This document shows, one piece after another, positions 25,175-37,722 of a stretch of DNA of 64,000 bases (positions are counted from its first letter, which is position 1; every line of letters starts with the position of its first letter). The notes beneath the pieces were generated by a model. The model searched no databases. It was not told the DNA's origin and worked only from the letters and a program-made list of their open reading frames with translations. The DNA is from Crossaster papposus (lineage: Eukaryota > Echinodermata > Asteroidea > Velatida > Solasteridae): positions 496,001-560,000 of the forward strand of contig JBAIAA010000095.1 of the NCBI GenBank assembly GCA_037893245.1, read 5' to 3'. The position numbers were made by a program, and so were the translations under genes.

Positions 25175-27684
25175 GTGATTACCCATCCAAATTGTGTTGT
25201 CTGTTCTTAGTAACTAAAATGTTCACTCTGAACTCTAAACACCAATCCAATAGGGTCCTATCATAATATGTACCCTGCTATAGTGCTATAACTTTTTTCA
25301 AGTATTCCTACTTTTTTCTATACTTTCTTATACTTTTCATTTAATATTTTTCACTCAGATATCAACAAAAACTACTGGATGGCTGCAAAAGTCTTACTAA
25401 CTTTATCCTGATTTTGTTCTTCAAAGTCCTACTTTTTTCTTTAAAAACCTTTCAAATGTTCTACTTTCTCCTACTTTTTTCACCTTCGTCTACATGAGAC
25501 TTGAAAGCCTGATATAATGATAATTTCCATTTTGTCCTAAAAGTAAACTACCTATTTTGTATTCAAGATTGCACTTCTGGTTCTAAACACCCTGTCTGCA
25601 TTGCTTGCTGCCATTAAGAAGGAATCAAGAAATGTAGGGGATGATTTCCAACGATAGGCCAGGTGACTGATTTTTGGAAACGGGGTGTGATCAAAATTGC
25701 TTCTTGTCCATCGAACCTTGCAAAATGAGTATAGTATACGTCAAGGAGGCCTATAGTATTATCAGCCGTACATGTTACAACGAGAAAGATCAAATATAAT
25801 TGTTAAGAGAGCCAACGAACCACGTTTCAAAAGAAGTGTAATGATTTGATTACAATGGAGTAATTAGGCCAGCGAGCAGGGCACCCGTCGTGGCGGGGAC
25901 GACGAAGCGATAGTCGGTTCATTGTGCATGTCCGTTACGCGGTAAAAATCTAAATTTCTTGGTCATTCACAAAGTGGTTTTTATAGTGTTAGAGTTGCTG
26001 TCATCGGCAAACAACAAGAAGTTTGATGATGCTTTGGATGAAATTCCTTCTAGTTTGTGTCATCGTTGATTGGAAGATCTTTATCTTTTGGTCCGAATCG
26101 TACAATTTGTCATTGAAGACTATTTTTCAATATACCCTTTTGGTTTTGACAAATTTGTAGGTGCATGCATGCACACGGTTATCTAATCGCAAAGGCAATT
26201 TAGAAAAAACACCTGCGTTTCTTGTCGAATCTGACAAAACCTTTAAGATGAATTTGAAGAAATAAAGTCACAATTGAAAACTCGTGTAAAAATTCCTGCC
26301 TTACAAGAGTTCGCACGCCGCGCTATAGCGCGTTCTCTTTTATCAGAGTGTTGTGTTTTCCTGGTCTGTAGTCTGTCACACGTGTGTGACCTGGTTTGTG
26401 TTTCGATGACCATAAAATAGTCTCAAGAAGTGGTCCGAGTGCGATGACTTTGTACCTTCTCAGCAAGCATATGACCAACACTTCCCCTCTTGTGTCATTT
26501 CGAAAGTGGCTGAAAATTAATACGCCAGATATCGCAGTGGTTCAAGGTCACTTGCGTACGACCTTCATCGTGGTTGTGAATATTAAACTTGTGATATATT
26601 GGTGGGTCGTGTGAATACAAACTATAGCAAATGCTAAAATAGAAAACTAAAAATAATGTGCAAAACGTATGATATATTTTGCAAGCTCCTATATGCGTTG
26701 TTGTTCGTGAAGTATGTAAATAAAAGGGGGCTGGTGACTGTGCGTGATTTGATCGGTATATCCTGGGCCGAATAACGACGTGTTGTACATTTTCTCTACA
26801 ATTTAGATCTCGAAACGATCGTCATTTTCGTTTTAATTTAAATTGTAAACATAAATATGCTTGACTTTTGACATGCAACATTGTTAGTTGACGTTAAAAA
26901 AGAAATTTCTAACCGAATTTTAGTTAACATTGTATTTGGTATACAAAATGGGCACCACGATTTGAAACATTTTTTAGCGATCATCACATTGTCTATTTTG
27001 CTTTTGCTTGATAAACAATGTTGATAAACAATAATAATGATCGGCGCATCTTCGCACGCTTTATCGCTTTCATGCTGTCCGAAACGTCGAGTCCCTTCCG
27101 GTTCTTTTGAGAACCCCACATCTCACTAAAGATAAATAACATGGTGTTACCGCAAACTACTTATCTTTTTTCCTTTTCGCCATGCAAATCTTCAAATCTC
27201 ATGGTTGCTCCTTCTTTCTTGATAAGCATTTTCTACTTTTTGTGTGTGTGCATACAGTTTATTGTCATATCACGCCCGACAACCGGATTTCATGAGCCTA
27301 TTATCTGTTGGTTTTAGGCTTTTAAATACTTTCTGTCTGGGAAATCTAACGTTTACAACCAGCCTTCGCGAGGGTACTTTTAGCGGCGCTGGCCTGGGAC
27401 GATAGACCGGGGCGTCTGGTTGACGCACGGTAGCCTCACATTGTGTCTGCTCAGTGTCACCGCGTGATGACGGTGGATCGTTCTTGGTTGTTTGTTGCTG
27501 AGGCAGGATTTTTAAATTGACCAAGCCGGAAACGGAGGAAAATAATGAGATTAACCTGCTGATTTTGTTTTAGTAGCTGTTATTGGTCTACATGTTAAGG
27601 AAACAAAGAACATATAATTTGGGATTTGTATCGGAACTGGACATTATAGCTAATTATCTATCGCTATGAGCTACAGGTACTTCC

Positions 27685-27912
27685 CAGGGTTGTAGTCGAG
27701 TCTCTGCAAGTCCGTTCACAAGTCCTTCCGTGAAGCCAGTCACAAGTCCTTCATAAAGGTATAGTAGTCGCAAGTAACTGGATGAACAATGACAAAGAAA
27801 TGCTTTTGTCAAAGCTGATTTGAATATCTTGTGATTTGAATTGGAACTGAATGACTTGTGATGGACTTGCAGGGACTTACAGGGACTTGTGATGGACTCG
27901 ACTACATCCCTG
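27685..27912. mobile_element. 228-bp foldback with CAGGG...CCCTG ends
   Basis: CAGGGTTGTAGTCGAGTC pairs with GACTCGACTACATCCCTG. Inside, ACTTGTGATGGACTTGCAGG-like motifs repeat in both orientations. CAGGG ends resemble hAT elements, but the flanking 8-mers match only loosely. Confidence 0.6.
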
Positions 27913-28377
27913 TATGTCCTAGCTGTATCTCATTTGTTTTATGCAAATCGTATAGGCCCTACATCATAAGGCCAACGGTTACTCAAGGCGTAGGCTACAG
28001 CGGAAAGTGTGGAAGAAACAGCCCCTCAGATCACACTGAAATTAACAATACGAGAAATTCTGATCTCTTCACAGTATGAATAGGGTTTGGATGGGTCCAT
28101 TGCAAATAATCAATCATGCCTCCACCCATGTAGTGCCACAGCCGAGGATCGGTTCGAACCCACAACCTGCAGAATAGTTCACTGCCTCTAACCATAAAGG
28201 AAGTTTATAGGTTGTCTTGGTCAATTTCGGCATGGGCTTTATTCATGAGTCGGCCATATTAAATTGAAAATAAGGTAAAATCTTCATTTTTGAAACGTGC
28301 CGTTAGAAATGATCTAAAGTTAATTACAAATTAAGAAAAGTCTTCTCCGATGAATAATTACAAAATTTGTGATTAAA

Positions 28378-28764
28378 GGGATCGTATACGTTTGGTAATT
28401 GGAACCTACTGTTTGTTTCAATCCTATATAGTTATAGATATATACCATAAAACTAACCTGTAAAAATTTCCTTTTTAAAAGGTGGTAGAAATTTTGAGAT
28501 ATTGCCGAAAATCTGGAGCGGTTATGTCCACGCAGGAAGAATAATCTGCATTGGAATACACAATCTGAGAAACGTCACTGCAGTAACACTTCTCAGATAC
28601 ACATTTTTTGGGATAAAAAGTGATATCTTTTTCCATAACCGCAGTACTTCGAAGTGAAAAGTTTCTAAAAATGCATTATACTATCTAAAGCTGCTGTACT
28701 TCTTACCAAGTAAGTTTTTATTGCCATTAATTTTTGTAGTAATTATCAAACGTATACGATCCCT
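28378..28764. mobile_element. AGGGATCGTATACG MITE, copy 1 (intron 1)
   Basis: 387 bp bounded by TTAA at 28374-28377 and 28765-28768. Ends AGGGATCGTATACGTTTGG and CAAACGTATACGATCCCT. The inverted repeat continues far inward, so the element folds back nearly along its whole length. It inserted in an older repeat (28236-28376) also found at 49836. Confidence 0.85.
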
Positions 28765-29910
28765 TTAATCACCGCGTCATTCGGTTTCGCGCGATTTTGA
28801 ATGCTGCTCCGAATCATCTACATTTACATGTACTTCGTTTTTCGAGTACCCAAAATAATCGTATACCTCGTGCGATTAAAAATCTTCAAATGACATTTCA
28901 TGGACAGCTGTAAAAAATGATTATTTTAGTGAAATAGAAATAACTTCTCATAGCATAGGCCTAGATATAGATGCCAGTATTTTTGTGTTAAATGGGGGCG
29001 GAATATGCTCGTATGATTATGCTTCGCTGGTGTGTCAAATTACATTGCTTTTCAAGAACAAACATCATTAATTCAAGTCACTAGCACTTTCTTTAAGTTG
29101 ACTAAACATGTATACAATTACCATTACCCTTTAATGTCACAAATAGTACAAAATACTATTTGAGTAAACTGCAAGACTCTTACGACACTGGCCTATATGA
29201 GAAATGAATAGTACGTGGGGTACCCCAAATGAATGCTAACGACGTTAAACTTATAGGGTTAAATCCCAATTCTCGATCTATTTTCGAACTTTTAATTACA
29301 AAGACAAGTTCCGTGGATATCTTTTACACGTGTGTGGGTATACATTGAGTTCAATAACCACAAACGTACACGAGCGTAGCCAGCGGCGGCCCCTCGTGAC
29401 GCGTGGGGCTGTCTGCCGTTTCTGCCGGTCTAATTCTTGCCGAGTCGCGCGGTGTGTTGGGGGGGGGGGGGGGGGGATTATCGTCTACTTTGTCGGTGTT
29501 CTATCAAACGCCGATCACGGATCATTCAGGGGTCGCGGTAGATTTGGCCGGGGATTAACCCACGGTCATGCCGGCGAGCTCGCAAAGCCAGACGAATCTG
29601 TCTGGTTATGCCATGACAGAGGGATATTTTGTTTAGGGTTAAAAAGAAAAAGAAAAAGAAAAAAGAAAGGTCCCGGAATTGTAGCATAACTTGGACAAGG
29701 ATATTATTTCAGAGCGTAATTCGAAAGAATGTTCCGCGTTGTGGGATCGTTTAATAATCTATTTCATTCGGTCATTGATCGATTCACAGATTTAGGAAAA
29801 GAATGAAACTCTTGTATAGATATCCGACAAGTTACAAAAGTTAGACAAATGAAATTATTTGGGTCAAGCTGAATTTGAAACGTAACCGAGTTATTCTTGA
29901 ATTGCAAGTG

Positions 29911-30295
29911 ACACCGTATACGTTTGGTAATTACTCCAAAAATTAATGGCAATAAAAACTTACTTGGTAAGAAGTACAGCAGCATTGGATAGTATAATGC
30001 ATTTTTAGAAACTTTTCACTTCGAAGTACTGCGGTTATGGAAGGAGATATTACTTTTTATCCCCAAAAATTTGAATCTGAGAAGCGTTACTGCAGTGACG
30101 TTTCTTAGAGTGTGTATTCCAATGCAGATTATTCTTCCTGCGTGGACAAAACCGCTCAAGAATTTCGGCAATATCTCAAAATCGCTACCACGTTTTGAAA
30201 TAAAATTTGTACAGGTTAGTTTTATGGTATATATCTATAACTATATAGGATTGAAACAAACAGTGGGTTCCAATTACCAAACGTATCTGATCCCT
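29911..30295. mobile_element. AGGGATCGTATACG MITE, copy 2 (degenerate left end)
   Basis: Interior and right end match the copies at 28378 and 36282 (CAAACGTATCTGATCCCT then TTAA at 30296-30299). The left end starts CCGTATACGTTTGG without the first bases. Confidence 0.75.
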
Positions 30296-30785
30296 TTAAG
30301 ATTTGGAGAACTGTTGCTGCTTCAAACGATAAAAATGCACAACTTCTTAAAATGCACAACATTTCTAAGAAAACTATCATGTTCGAATGGTACAAAACTT
30401 GCCTAATTCTGTCCAACACCCAAGACAAATAATCAGGAATAAATATTCAAATAATTTAGTCGATAGATGGCATGCAAACGTAAAATGTGACACTTTGTGT
30501 TCCCAATTAACCTCAAGAAATGACCTACTATTGCCAGTCAGTCAATGGATACAACTTACACACGCGGCACAACTGGCGGGAGAACAACAAATTCCCCTTC
30601 AAAGTCCCTGTCAAATTTCCTGAGTGTTTCCTAGATTTTGTTGGCGTTCTCCCCAAATTTCCCGTGCGTTTTCCGATTGGAAACACAACACAAAGTCATT
30701 TTCATGGTTTTCCTTGATTTCCAGAATTGCTAAGGAGCCCTAGAAATAATCGAACTTACATTGATTGTTCTCTTTGGCTTTTCAG

Positions 30786-30973
30786 GAGGATCGGAGGAAG
30801 GTCTGACGCCGGCTCAGGTCAAGCAGCGCAAGAAGCAACGACGCAACCGAACCACGTTCAACACGGCGCAGCTGGATGCGCTAGAGAGGATCTTCGAGCG
30901 CACTCACTACCCGGACGCGTTCTTACGGGAGGAGCTGGCCAGGAAAGTCGACCTAAGCGAGGCTAGGGTACAG
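30786..30973 (+). CDS. Prrx: Prrx coding exon 2, most of the homeodomain
   Basis: The acceptor CTTTTCAG|GAGGATCG completes codon 88 (Gly). The exon encodes residues 89-150. After [12 protein letters not shown] the homeodomain begins at residue 105 ([18 protein letters not shown]) and includes [20 protein letters not shown] and LSEARVQ. The donor CAG|GTGGGT is phase 0 between homeodomain positions 46 and 47, the standard paired-class intron site. HYPD and REELA are typical for Prrx and related Q50 paired-like classes. Confidence 0.95.
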
Positions 30974-31010
30974 GTGGGTCCACAATCTCTATCAGTATCA
31001 GGGATGCCGT

Positions 31011-32624
31011 CGGGACCCTATATATACTATCTCTGGGACCCTAAATACTTAGAGAATATCTCTGGGTCCTTATTTACTTTTTAGATAATATATCTGGGTC
31101 CCTATTTACTTTTTAGAGAATATCTCTGGGTCCCTATTTACTTATTAGAGAATATCTCTTGGTCCCTATTTACCTTCTAAAGAATATCTCTGAATTCCTA
31201 TATACTTTTTAGAGAATATCTCTGGGTCCCTATTTACTTTTTAGAGAATATTTCTGGGTCCCTATTTACCTTCTAAAGAATATCTCTGGGTTCCTATATA
31301 CTTTTTAGAGAATATCTCTGGGTCCCTATATATTTTTTAGAAAATATCTCTTGGTCCCTATTTACCTTCTAAAGAATATTTCTGGGTTCCTATATACTTT
31401 TTAGAGAATATATCTGGGTCCCTATTTACTTTTTAGAGAATATCTCTGGGTCCCTATTTACTTTTTAGAGAATATCTCTGGGTCCCTCTATACCTTTTAG
31501 AGAATATCTCTGGGTCCCTATATACTTTTTAGAAAATATCACTGGGTCCCTATATACTTTTTAGAGAATATCTCTTGGTCCCTATATACTTTTTAGAGAA
31601 TATCTCTGGGTCCCTATTTACTTTTTAGAGAATATCTCTGGGTCCCTATATACTTTTTAGAGAATATCTCTGGGTCCCTATTTACTTATTAGAGAATATC
31701 TCTGGGTCCCTATATACTTTTTAGAGAATATCTCTGGGTCCTTATTTACTTTTTAGAGAATATCTCTGGGTCCCTATTTACTTTTTAGAGAATATCTCTG
31801 GGTCCCTATATACTTTTTAGAGAATATCTCTGGGTCCCTATTTACTTATTAGAGAATATCTCTGGGTCCCTATATACTTTTTAGAGAATATCTCTGGGTC
31901 CCTATTTACTTTTTAGATAATATCTCTGGGTCCCTATATACTTTTTAGAGAATATCTCTGGGTCCCTATTTACTTTTTAGAGAATATCTCTTGGTCCCTA
32001 TATACTTTATAGAAAATATTTCTGGGTCCATATTTACTTTTTAGAGAATATCTCTGGGTCCCTTTTTACTTATCAGAGAATATCTCTGGGTCCATATTTA
32101 CTTTTTAGAGAATATCTCTGGGTCCATAATTATTTACTTTTTAGAGAATATCTCTGGGTCCCTATATACTTTTTAGAGAATATCTCTGGGTCCATATTTA
32201 CTTTTTAGAGAATATTTCTGGGTCCCTATATACTTTTTAGAGAATATCTCTGGGTCCATATATACTTTTTAGAGAATATCTCTGGGTACATATACTTTTA
32301 GAGAATATCTCTAGGTCCCTAGGCTATATATATATTTTAGAATATCTCTGGGTCCCTATGTAATTTTTAGAGAATATCTCTGGTCCCTATATACTTTTTA
32401 GAGAATATCTCTGGGTCCATATATACTTTTTAGAGAATATCTTTGGGTACATATACTTTTAGAGAATATCTCTAGGTCCCTAGGCTATATATATTTTTTA
32501 GAATATCTCTGGGTCCCTATGTAATTTTTATAGAGAATATCTCTGGAACCCTATATATTTTTTAGAGAATATATCTGGGTCCCTATATATCTGGGTCCCT
32601 ATATACCTTTTACTAGAGAATATA
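31011..32624 (+). repeat. 32-bp minisatellite, about 50 copies, next to exon 2
   Basis: The unit combines TTTTTAGAGAATATCTCTGG with GTCCCTATATAC and variants (TATTTAC, TTGGTCC). Copies are 85-100% alike by eye and all in the same orientation. It begins about 37 bp after the exon 2 donor. Each unit has a small AGAGA/TCTCT hairpin and an ACTTTTTAG that resembles a 3' splice site. Confidence 0.95.
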
Positions 32625-32680
32625 CTGGTATGAATACATTTAAAATACAGTTTTAATGTAATTGTGTGTGCTTGTGTGAA

Positions 32681-33059
32681 AAGGTTACACTATTTGCAGA
32701 TATCGAAATTATTTACTACTTAATTATTAAGAATTATCTTACTTATTGAAAGTAAATAATGATTCTAGGCATCCAGCAAAGTGATTGCGCTAGATATCCT
32801 GTAATTCCCTGAAAAATTGAATTTGATATCACAAAATTTGCGATCGCCGGACGGCGATCGCGAAAACCCCCAATAATAACATAAGAATAACTGCCCGACG
32901 ACGCCGGTTGAAAACTAACGCTGTTTTTCGTGATTTTCTCGGCATCCATGATTGTAAAACTTCAGACAGGCCAGTTAAACGATATTTACTATAAAATACA
33001 ACCCCCCAAATAAACCCATTCCTGATAATTCAAGCAATTACCAACGATGTCCCCTACCC
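32681..33059. mobile_element. TTAAAGGTAGGATACACC MITE, copy a (intron 2)
   Basis: The left end is degenerate (GGTTACACTATTTGCAG). The right end has CCCCTACCCT then TTAA (33060-33063). The centre carries the palindrome GCGATCGCCGGACGGCGATCGC. It matches copies at 37097, 51018, 58298 and 61102. Confidence 0.75.
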
Positions 33060-34164
33060 TTAATGAGAGACGATGACGTAATTTCCAGATTTGTGGATTT
33101 AATAAAGATCTATCTATCTATCTATCTACTTAAACAAATCCTTCATGTCGGATTGGTAACCGCCACAAAACCTAATCCCACCATTATCTGGGTCAAGGTA
33201 CATTTGTTTTTCCTCATAAGCGCTCTTTTGGGACGACTATAACGCGGCTAGCTATATACGCGACCTGATTTCCTGGCTAATATTTACGATCCTTGTTTGT
33301 GAATTATCGTCGATCTCGCGGGGGTGTTTGATATGGAACGCCAAAGAGGCATAAACCCCGTTCAACGCATCGATCGGTCTTTTGCATCGACCGATCGGTC
33401 TTTTACATCGACCGATCGGTCTTGTACATCGATCGATCGTTTTTTTACATCGACCGATCGGTCTTTCTACCGATCGGTCTTTTACATCGACCGATCGGTC
33501 TTTCTACCGATCGGTCTTTTACATCGACCGATCGGTCTTTTACATCGACCGATCGGTCTTTCTACCGATCGGTCTTTTACATCGACCGATCGGTCTTTTA
33601 CATCGACCGATCGGTCTTTTACATCGAGCGATCGGTCTTTTACATCGAGCGATCGGTGTTTTACATCGACCGATCGGTCGTTGCCATCGACCGATCGATG
33701 AAAAAAGACCGATGAAAAAAGACCGATGAAAAAAGACCGATGAAAAAAGACCGATGAAAAAAGACCGATGAAAAGTACACCGCGCCAAAGAGGCATAAAT
33801 CCGACCAACCTTGTTGACGTACGTGTACATGTACACAATCTAGTTGAGCCAATCATACGTTAGATGCATATTCACAATGCATATTCACAATGTATACATT
33901 GTACTGCACGTGGTGCAGTACAATGTATACACTGCACCACGTGCGTAGTCTTCGTATACCATAACACATGTACATGTACATGTACGCAAACATACGGATT
34001 ACGTGCTTGTGTCGGAGAAGGCCGTTGATGCTATTTATCAATCAACGACCAGTTAAGAAAATGAACTGACCACTGCACGGTCCCCTCGTGAAATGGTCTC
34101 CTTGAGCACTGCATGCCTTGCAAGCAAATTCCCGACAACCGTATGTTTTTTTTTAACTATTCAG

Positions 34165-34448
34165 ATAATAATAATAATAATAATAATACTGTACAAGCAT
34201 TTGTAAAGCGCCATCTATCTATGTAGACATATTCCGAGGCGCTTTAAGAAAAGTTACCGTACAATAATAATTAATTTCCAAGTCACTTGAAACAAAAACA
34301 AGCATTCTAATTATAAGTTGAGTTAAACATGAATGTTTTAAGAAGGCATTTGAAGGTTTGTAAAGATTGACAGCTACGAATTTCCTGACGAGGCAAAGAG
34401 TTCCATAGAGTGGGGGCCGAGACTGAGAAGGCTTGGTCACCATACAAT
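34165..34448 (-). mobile_element. LINE 3' end (CR1/L2-like), with (ATT)n tail; main piece
   Basis: On the minus strand the frame reads YGDQAFSVSAPTLWNSLPRQ, then SLQTFKCLLKTFMF, the well-known C-terminal end of CR1/L2-group LINE polyproteins. It is followed by an AGATGGCGCTTTACAAATGC-type 3' end and ATT repeats at 34166-34187. The piece is 5'-truncated, as LINEs usually are. Confidence 0.8.
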
Positions 34449-35207
34449 GGGTCGTATGAATAAAAACTAGCAAATGCTATGAAGTACAAGCAAAAAATAA
34501 AAGCATTTACTTCGAAGTAAAAGCATTAAGTAAAAGCAAATGCTTCAATTCGTATGAATAAAATAAAGTGTTACTGTTTAGCATTTACTGGCTGAAATAG
34601 CAGTAAATGCTTTTTACTTGCAATTGATTTCACAGCCGAATGGTTTATAACAATAGAGTCTCTATTGTGTGTACGATACACACCCACGCATAGACGCTCG
34701 TACGCTGACAGGGGTGTTTGAATGAAATCGGAACCTCGAGTTACTGCTTCGCAGTCACGATGCCGTTTTCTGTCTCAGCAATATTGCAAGAAATTATCGG
34801 CCATCTACGTCTCATTTCCTTGCCCAAAATCAGTACAACTGCTTGCATTTTAATCCTAGACAATCCATCTTCCATGTTCATAACTTTTCCTGCCTATAAC
34901 CACAATATACAAAAGCTTCTATTTTTTATATTAGTATTTGCTTCTCTTTTTTCAAGGTAGCCCCGACCCAACCTTGAAAAATTACGAGTAAATACTGCAA
35001 ATCTGAAGCATTTACTCATTTTTATTCATACCAAATGGAGCAAATACTAATATTCTAGCAAATGCTGGAAATTAAAAAGTAAATACTTTTAGTCTTTAGC
35101 AAATACTTTCAAGTAAAACCTTTTGCTTTATTTTTATTCATACAGATTCCAGTAAATGCTTGAAAATTGATAGTAAAAGCAAATGCTAGTTTTTATGCAT
35201 ACGGCCC
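34449..35207. mobile_element. 759-bp MITE inserted in the LINE fragment
   Basis: Ends GGGTCGTATGAATAAAAAC and GTTTTTATGCATACGGCCC, flanked by AAT at 34446-34448 and 35208-35210. The LINE reading frame (LLVTPRTRT then LYGDQAF) continues across when the insert and one AAT are removed. Interior motifs such as AGCAAATGCT and AGTAAATGC recur in both orientations. Confidence 0.82.
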
Positions 35208-35267
35208 AATGTTCTAGTTCTTGGTGTCACAAGAAGATGTTTGCCAGATGACCTTAGGTGGCGATGA
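35208..35267 (-). mobile_element. LINE fragment, upstream piece of the split copy
   Basis: The minus strand reads HLRSSGKHLLVTPRTRT, the segment that precedes the YGDxxFS motif in CR1/L2-like LINEs. It continues the piece at 34165-34448. Confidence 0.75.
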
Positions 35268-36281
35268 GGGGAATACTTGCTTGCAAGACATGCAGTGCTC
35301 AAGGAGACCATTTCACGAGGGGACCGTGCAGTGGTCAGTCCATTTTCTTAACAGGTCGTTGATTGATAAATAGCATCAGCGGCCTTCTCCGACACAAGCA
35401 CGTAATCCGTGTGTTTACGTACATGTACATGTACATGTGTTATGGTATACGAAGACTACGCACGTGGTGCAGTGTGAATATGCATCTAACGTATGATTGG
35501 CCGGCTCAACTAGATTGTGTACATGTACACATACGTCAACAAGGTTGGTCGGATTTATGCCTCTTTGGCGCGGTGTACTTTTCATCGGTCTTTTTTCATC
35601 GGTCTTTTTTCATCTATCGGTCGATGGCAACGACCGATCGGTCGATGTAAAAGACCGATCGGTAGAAAGAAAGACCGATCGCTCGATGTAAAAGACCGAT
35701 CGGTCGATGTGAAAGACCGATCGGTCGATGTAAAAGACCGATCGGTCGATGTAAAAGACCGATCGGTCGATGTAAAAGACCGATCGGTAGAAAGACCGAT
35801 CGGTCGATGTAAAAGACCGATCGGTCGATGTAAAAGACCGATCGGTCGATGTAAAAGACCGATCGGTAGAAAGACCGATCGGTCGATGTAAAAGACCGAT
35901 CGGTAGAAAGACCGATCGGTCGATGTAAAAAAACGATCGATCGATGTACAAGACCGATCGGTCGATGCAAAAGACCGATCGATGCGTTGAACGGGGTTTA
36001 TGCCTCTTTGGCGTTCCATAGTTTGACTCCACCGGACCCCGCGTTTACAGGGTCGGACAAGGGACCTGCAGCGAGAAAAGGGAAAACAAGTCCAGTGGTT
36101 TCCACGGTTTTCTCCTTATATTTATTTCGAGATAATTTATAGGCCGCGTGTTGTTTCTTCTGGATTTTGACCGTTGGCCAAAGACCGGAGCGTTCGGGGG
36201 ATTGCGTGGTTCTCAGGAAAAATAATGCTTACTTCGTTTGAATTGATTTTGCTTGTTTGTTTCATGAATCTTTTTTGTAAA

Positions 36282-36668
36282 AGGGATCGTATACGTTTGG
36301 TAATTACTCCAAAAATTGATGGCAATCAAAACTTACTTGGTAAGAAGTACAGCAGCTTTGGATAGTATAATGCATTTGTAGAAACTTTTCACTTCGAAGT
36401 ACTGCGGTTATGGAAAAAGATATCACTTTTTATCCCCAAAAATTTGAATCTGAGAAGCGTTACTGCAGTGACGTTTTACATAGTGTGTATTCCAATGCAG
36501 ATTATTCTTCCTGCGTGGACAAAACCGCTCCAGAATTTCTGCAATATCTCAAAATCGCTACCACCTTTTGAAATGAAATTTGTACAGGTTAGTTTTATGG
36601 TATATATCTATAACTATATAGGATTGAAACAAACAGTGGGTTCTAATTACCAAACGTATACGATCCCT
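36282..36668. mobile_element. AGGGATCGTATACG MITE, copy 3 (intron 2)
   Basis: AGGGATCGTATACGTTTGG at left; CAAACGTATACGATCCCT and TTAA at right (36669-36672). The left TTAA has become GTAA. Confidence 0.85.
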
Positions 36669-37096
36669 TTAAACATGGGTAGTTAAGTCGACTAGCTGTT
36701 TACACATGGGTCATTATATGAGGTTGGAAGACAAAAGGTGACACTAATGGCTTCATTTCTAGTTACATGTCATCTATCGATTACATTATTTAAATAATAA
36801 TTATTCCTGATTATTGTCTTGGATGTTGGACAGATTTGGGGAAGTTTTTTTTTAGATATTCCATAAGGACTCTGCGAAAGGACATCGTGTCTCTTTTGTA
36901 TCATTTTTGTGGCCTTGCAAAATGTATAGTATGAACCGTATCTGCATAATATTATACTGACCACAAAATGGAACCATAGACGTATATTTTCTACAAAGGT
37001 TACTGTAAATTACAAGGGGTATATTGAAAATTATGTTTTACCGTAACAAGACGAGTGTAACACTAGGGTACGCCTGTTCAATTGTTTTTGATTTAA

Positions 37097-37477
37097 AGGT
37101 AGAATACACCATTGGTAATTGCTTGAATTATCATGAATGGGTGGATTTGGGGGGATGTTTTTGTTGTTGTAAATATCGTTCAACTGACCTGTCCGATGTT
37201 TTACAATAATGGATGCTGAGAAAAGCAAGAACACGGCGTTCGTTTTCAACCTGCGTCGAGCAGTTATTCTTATGTTATTTGTGTTATTTCGCGATCGCCG
37301 TCCGGCGATCGCGAATTTTTCCTTATAAAATTATATTTTCCCGAACAATTACAGGATATCTAGCGCAATCATTTTGCTGGGTGCCTAGAATCATTATTTA
37401 CTTTCGGATGAGTAAGATATTTCTTAATAATTCGGTAGTAAATATTTTTGATATCTGCAAATGGTGTATACTACATT
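37097..37477. mobile_element. TTAAAGGTAGG MITE, copy b (intron 2, opposite orientation)
   Basis: TTAA at 37093-37096 and 37478-37481. Ends AGGTAGAATACACCATT and AATGGTGTATACTACAT. The central palindrome GCGATCGCCGTCCGGCGATC is near 37291. Confidence 0.8.
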
Positions 37478-37722
37478 TAATTCGAAATATAATATACGAA
37501 GTCATTTCTTTCCATCATTTTGACGTCATTTTATGATTCGACAACTTGACATAAAACTACGAACGATTTAGAATCAAAAGGGAGATACTATTTTTCGGAA
37601 TTGTCAAAAAACAAAACAAGACCGTAAATTTGCTAAGACTAGAGTTAGACTTGAAAGTCTCATACGATGTTATCATTATCAGAAATTATAAGATTTTTTT
37701 TTTGTATCGTCTTCTCAAATAG

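Larger units (their letters stand above)
25175..30785 (+). other. Prrx: Prrx intron 1 (5.6 kb)
   Basis: Phase-1 intron from GTGATT to CTTTTCAG. It contains a pyrimidine-rich tract with repeated CCTACTTTTTT (about 25295-25490), a foldback at 27685-27912, two copies of the AGGGATCGTATACG MITE (28378-28764, about 29911-30295) and an 18-G run (29459-29476). No additional exon was recognised. Confidence 0.75.
33332..36020. mobile_element. 2.7-kb foldback element with satellite-built inverted arms
   Basis: The left arm (33332 to about 34133) and right arm (about 35268-36020) are inverted copies, starting TATGGAACGCCAAAGAGGC. GTTTGA flanks both sides (33326-33331 and 36021-36026), a likely 6-bp target duplication. 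Each arm has a 21-bp satellite (CGACCGATCGGTCTTTTACA + T), a 14-bp repeat (AAAAAAGACCGATG), and a unique inner part. The middle holds a LINE fragment split by another element. The architecture resembles foldback-type elements. No transposase is visible. Confidence 0.85.
30974..37722 (+). other. Prrx: Prrx intron 2 (6.7 kb), repeat-filled
   Basis: Phase-0 intron from GTGGGT to CTCAAATAG. Nearly all of it is accounted for by a 32-bp minisatellite (31011-32624), two copies of the TTAAAGGTAGG family (32681-33059, 37097-37477), a 2.7-kb foldback element (33332-36020) and an AGGGATCG MITE (36282-36668). No exon was recognised inside. Confidence 0.8.

Noticed and set aside
31011-32624. CRISPR-like array
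   Set aside because: Repeats are directly adjacent with no unique spacers, in an intron of an animal gene.
33324-36032. DRSFTSTDRS-type repetitive proteins in the foldback arms
   Set aside because: They arise from the 21-bp satellite, are present on both strands in inverted copies, and have no start context or domain.
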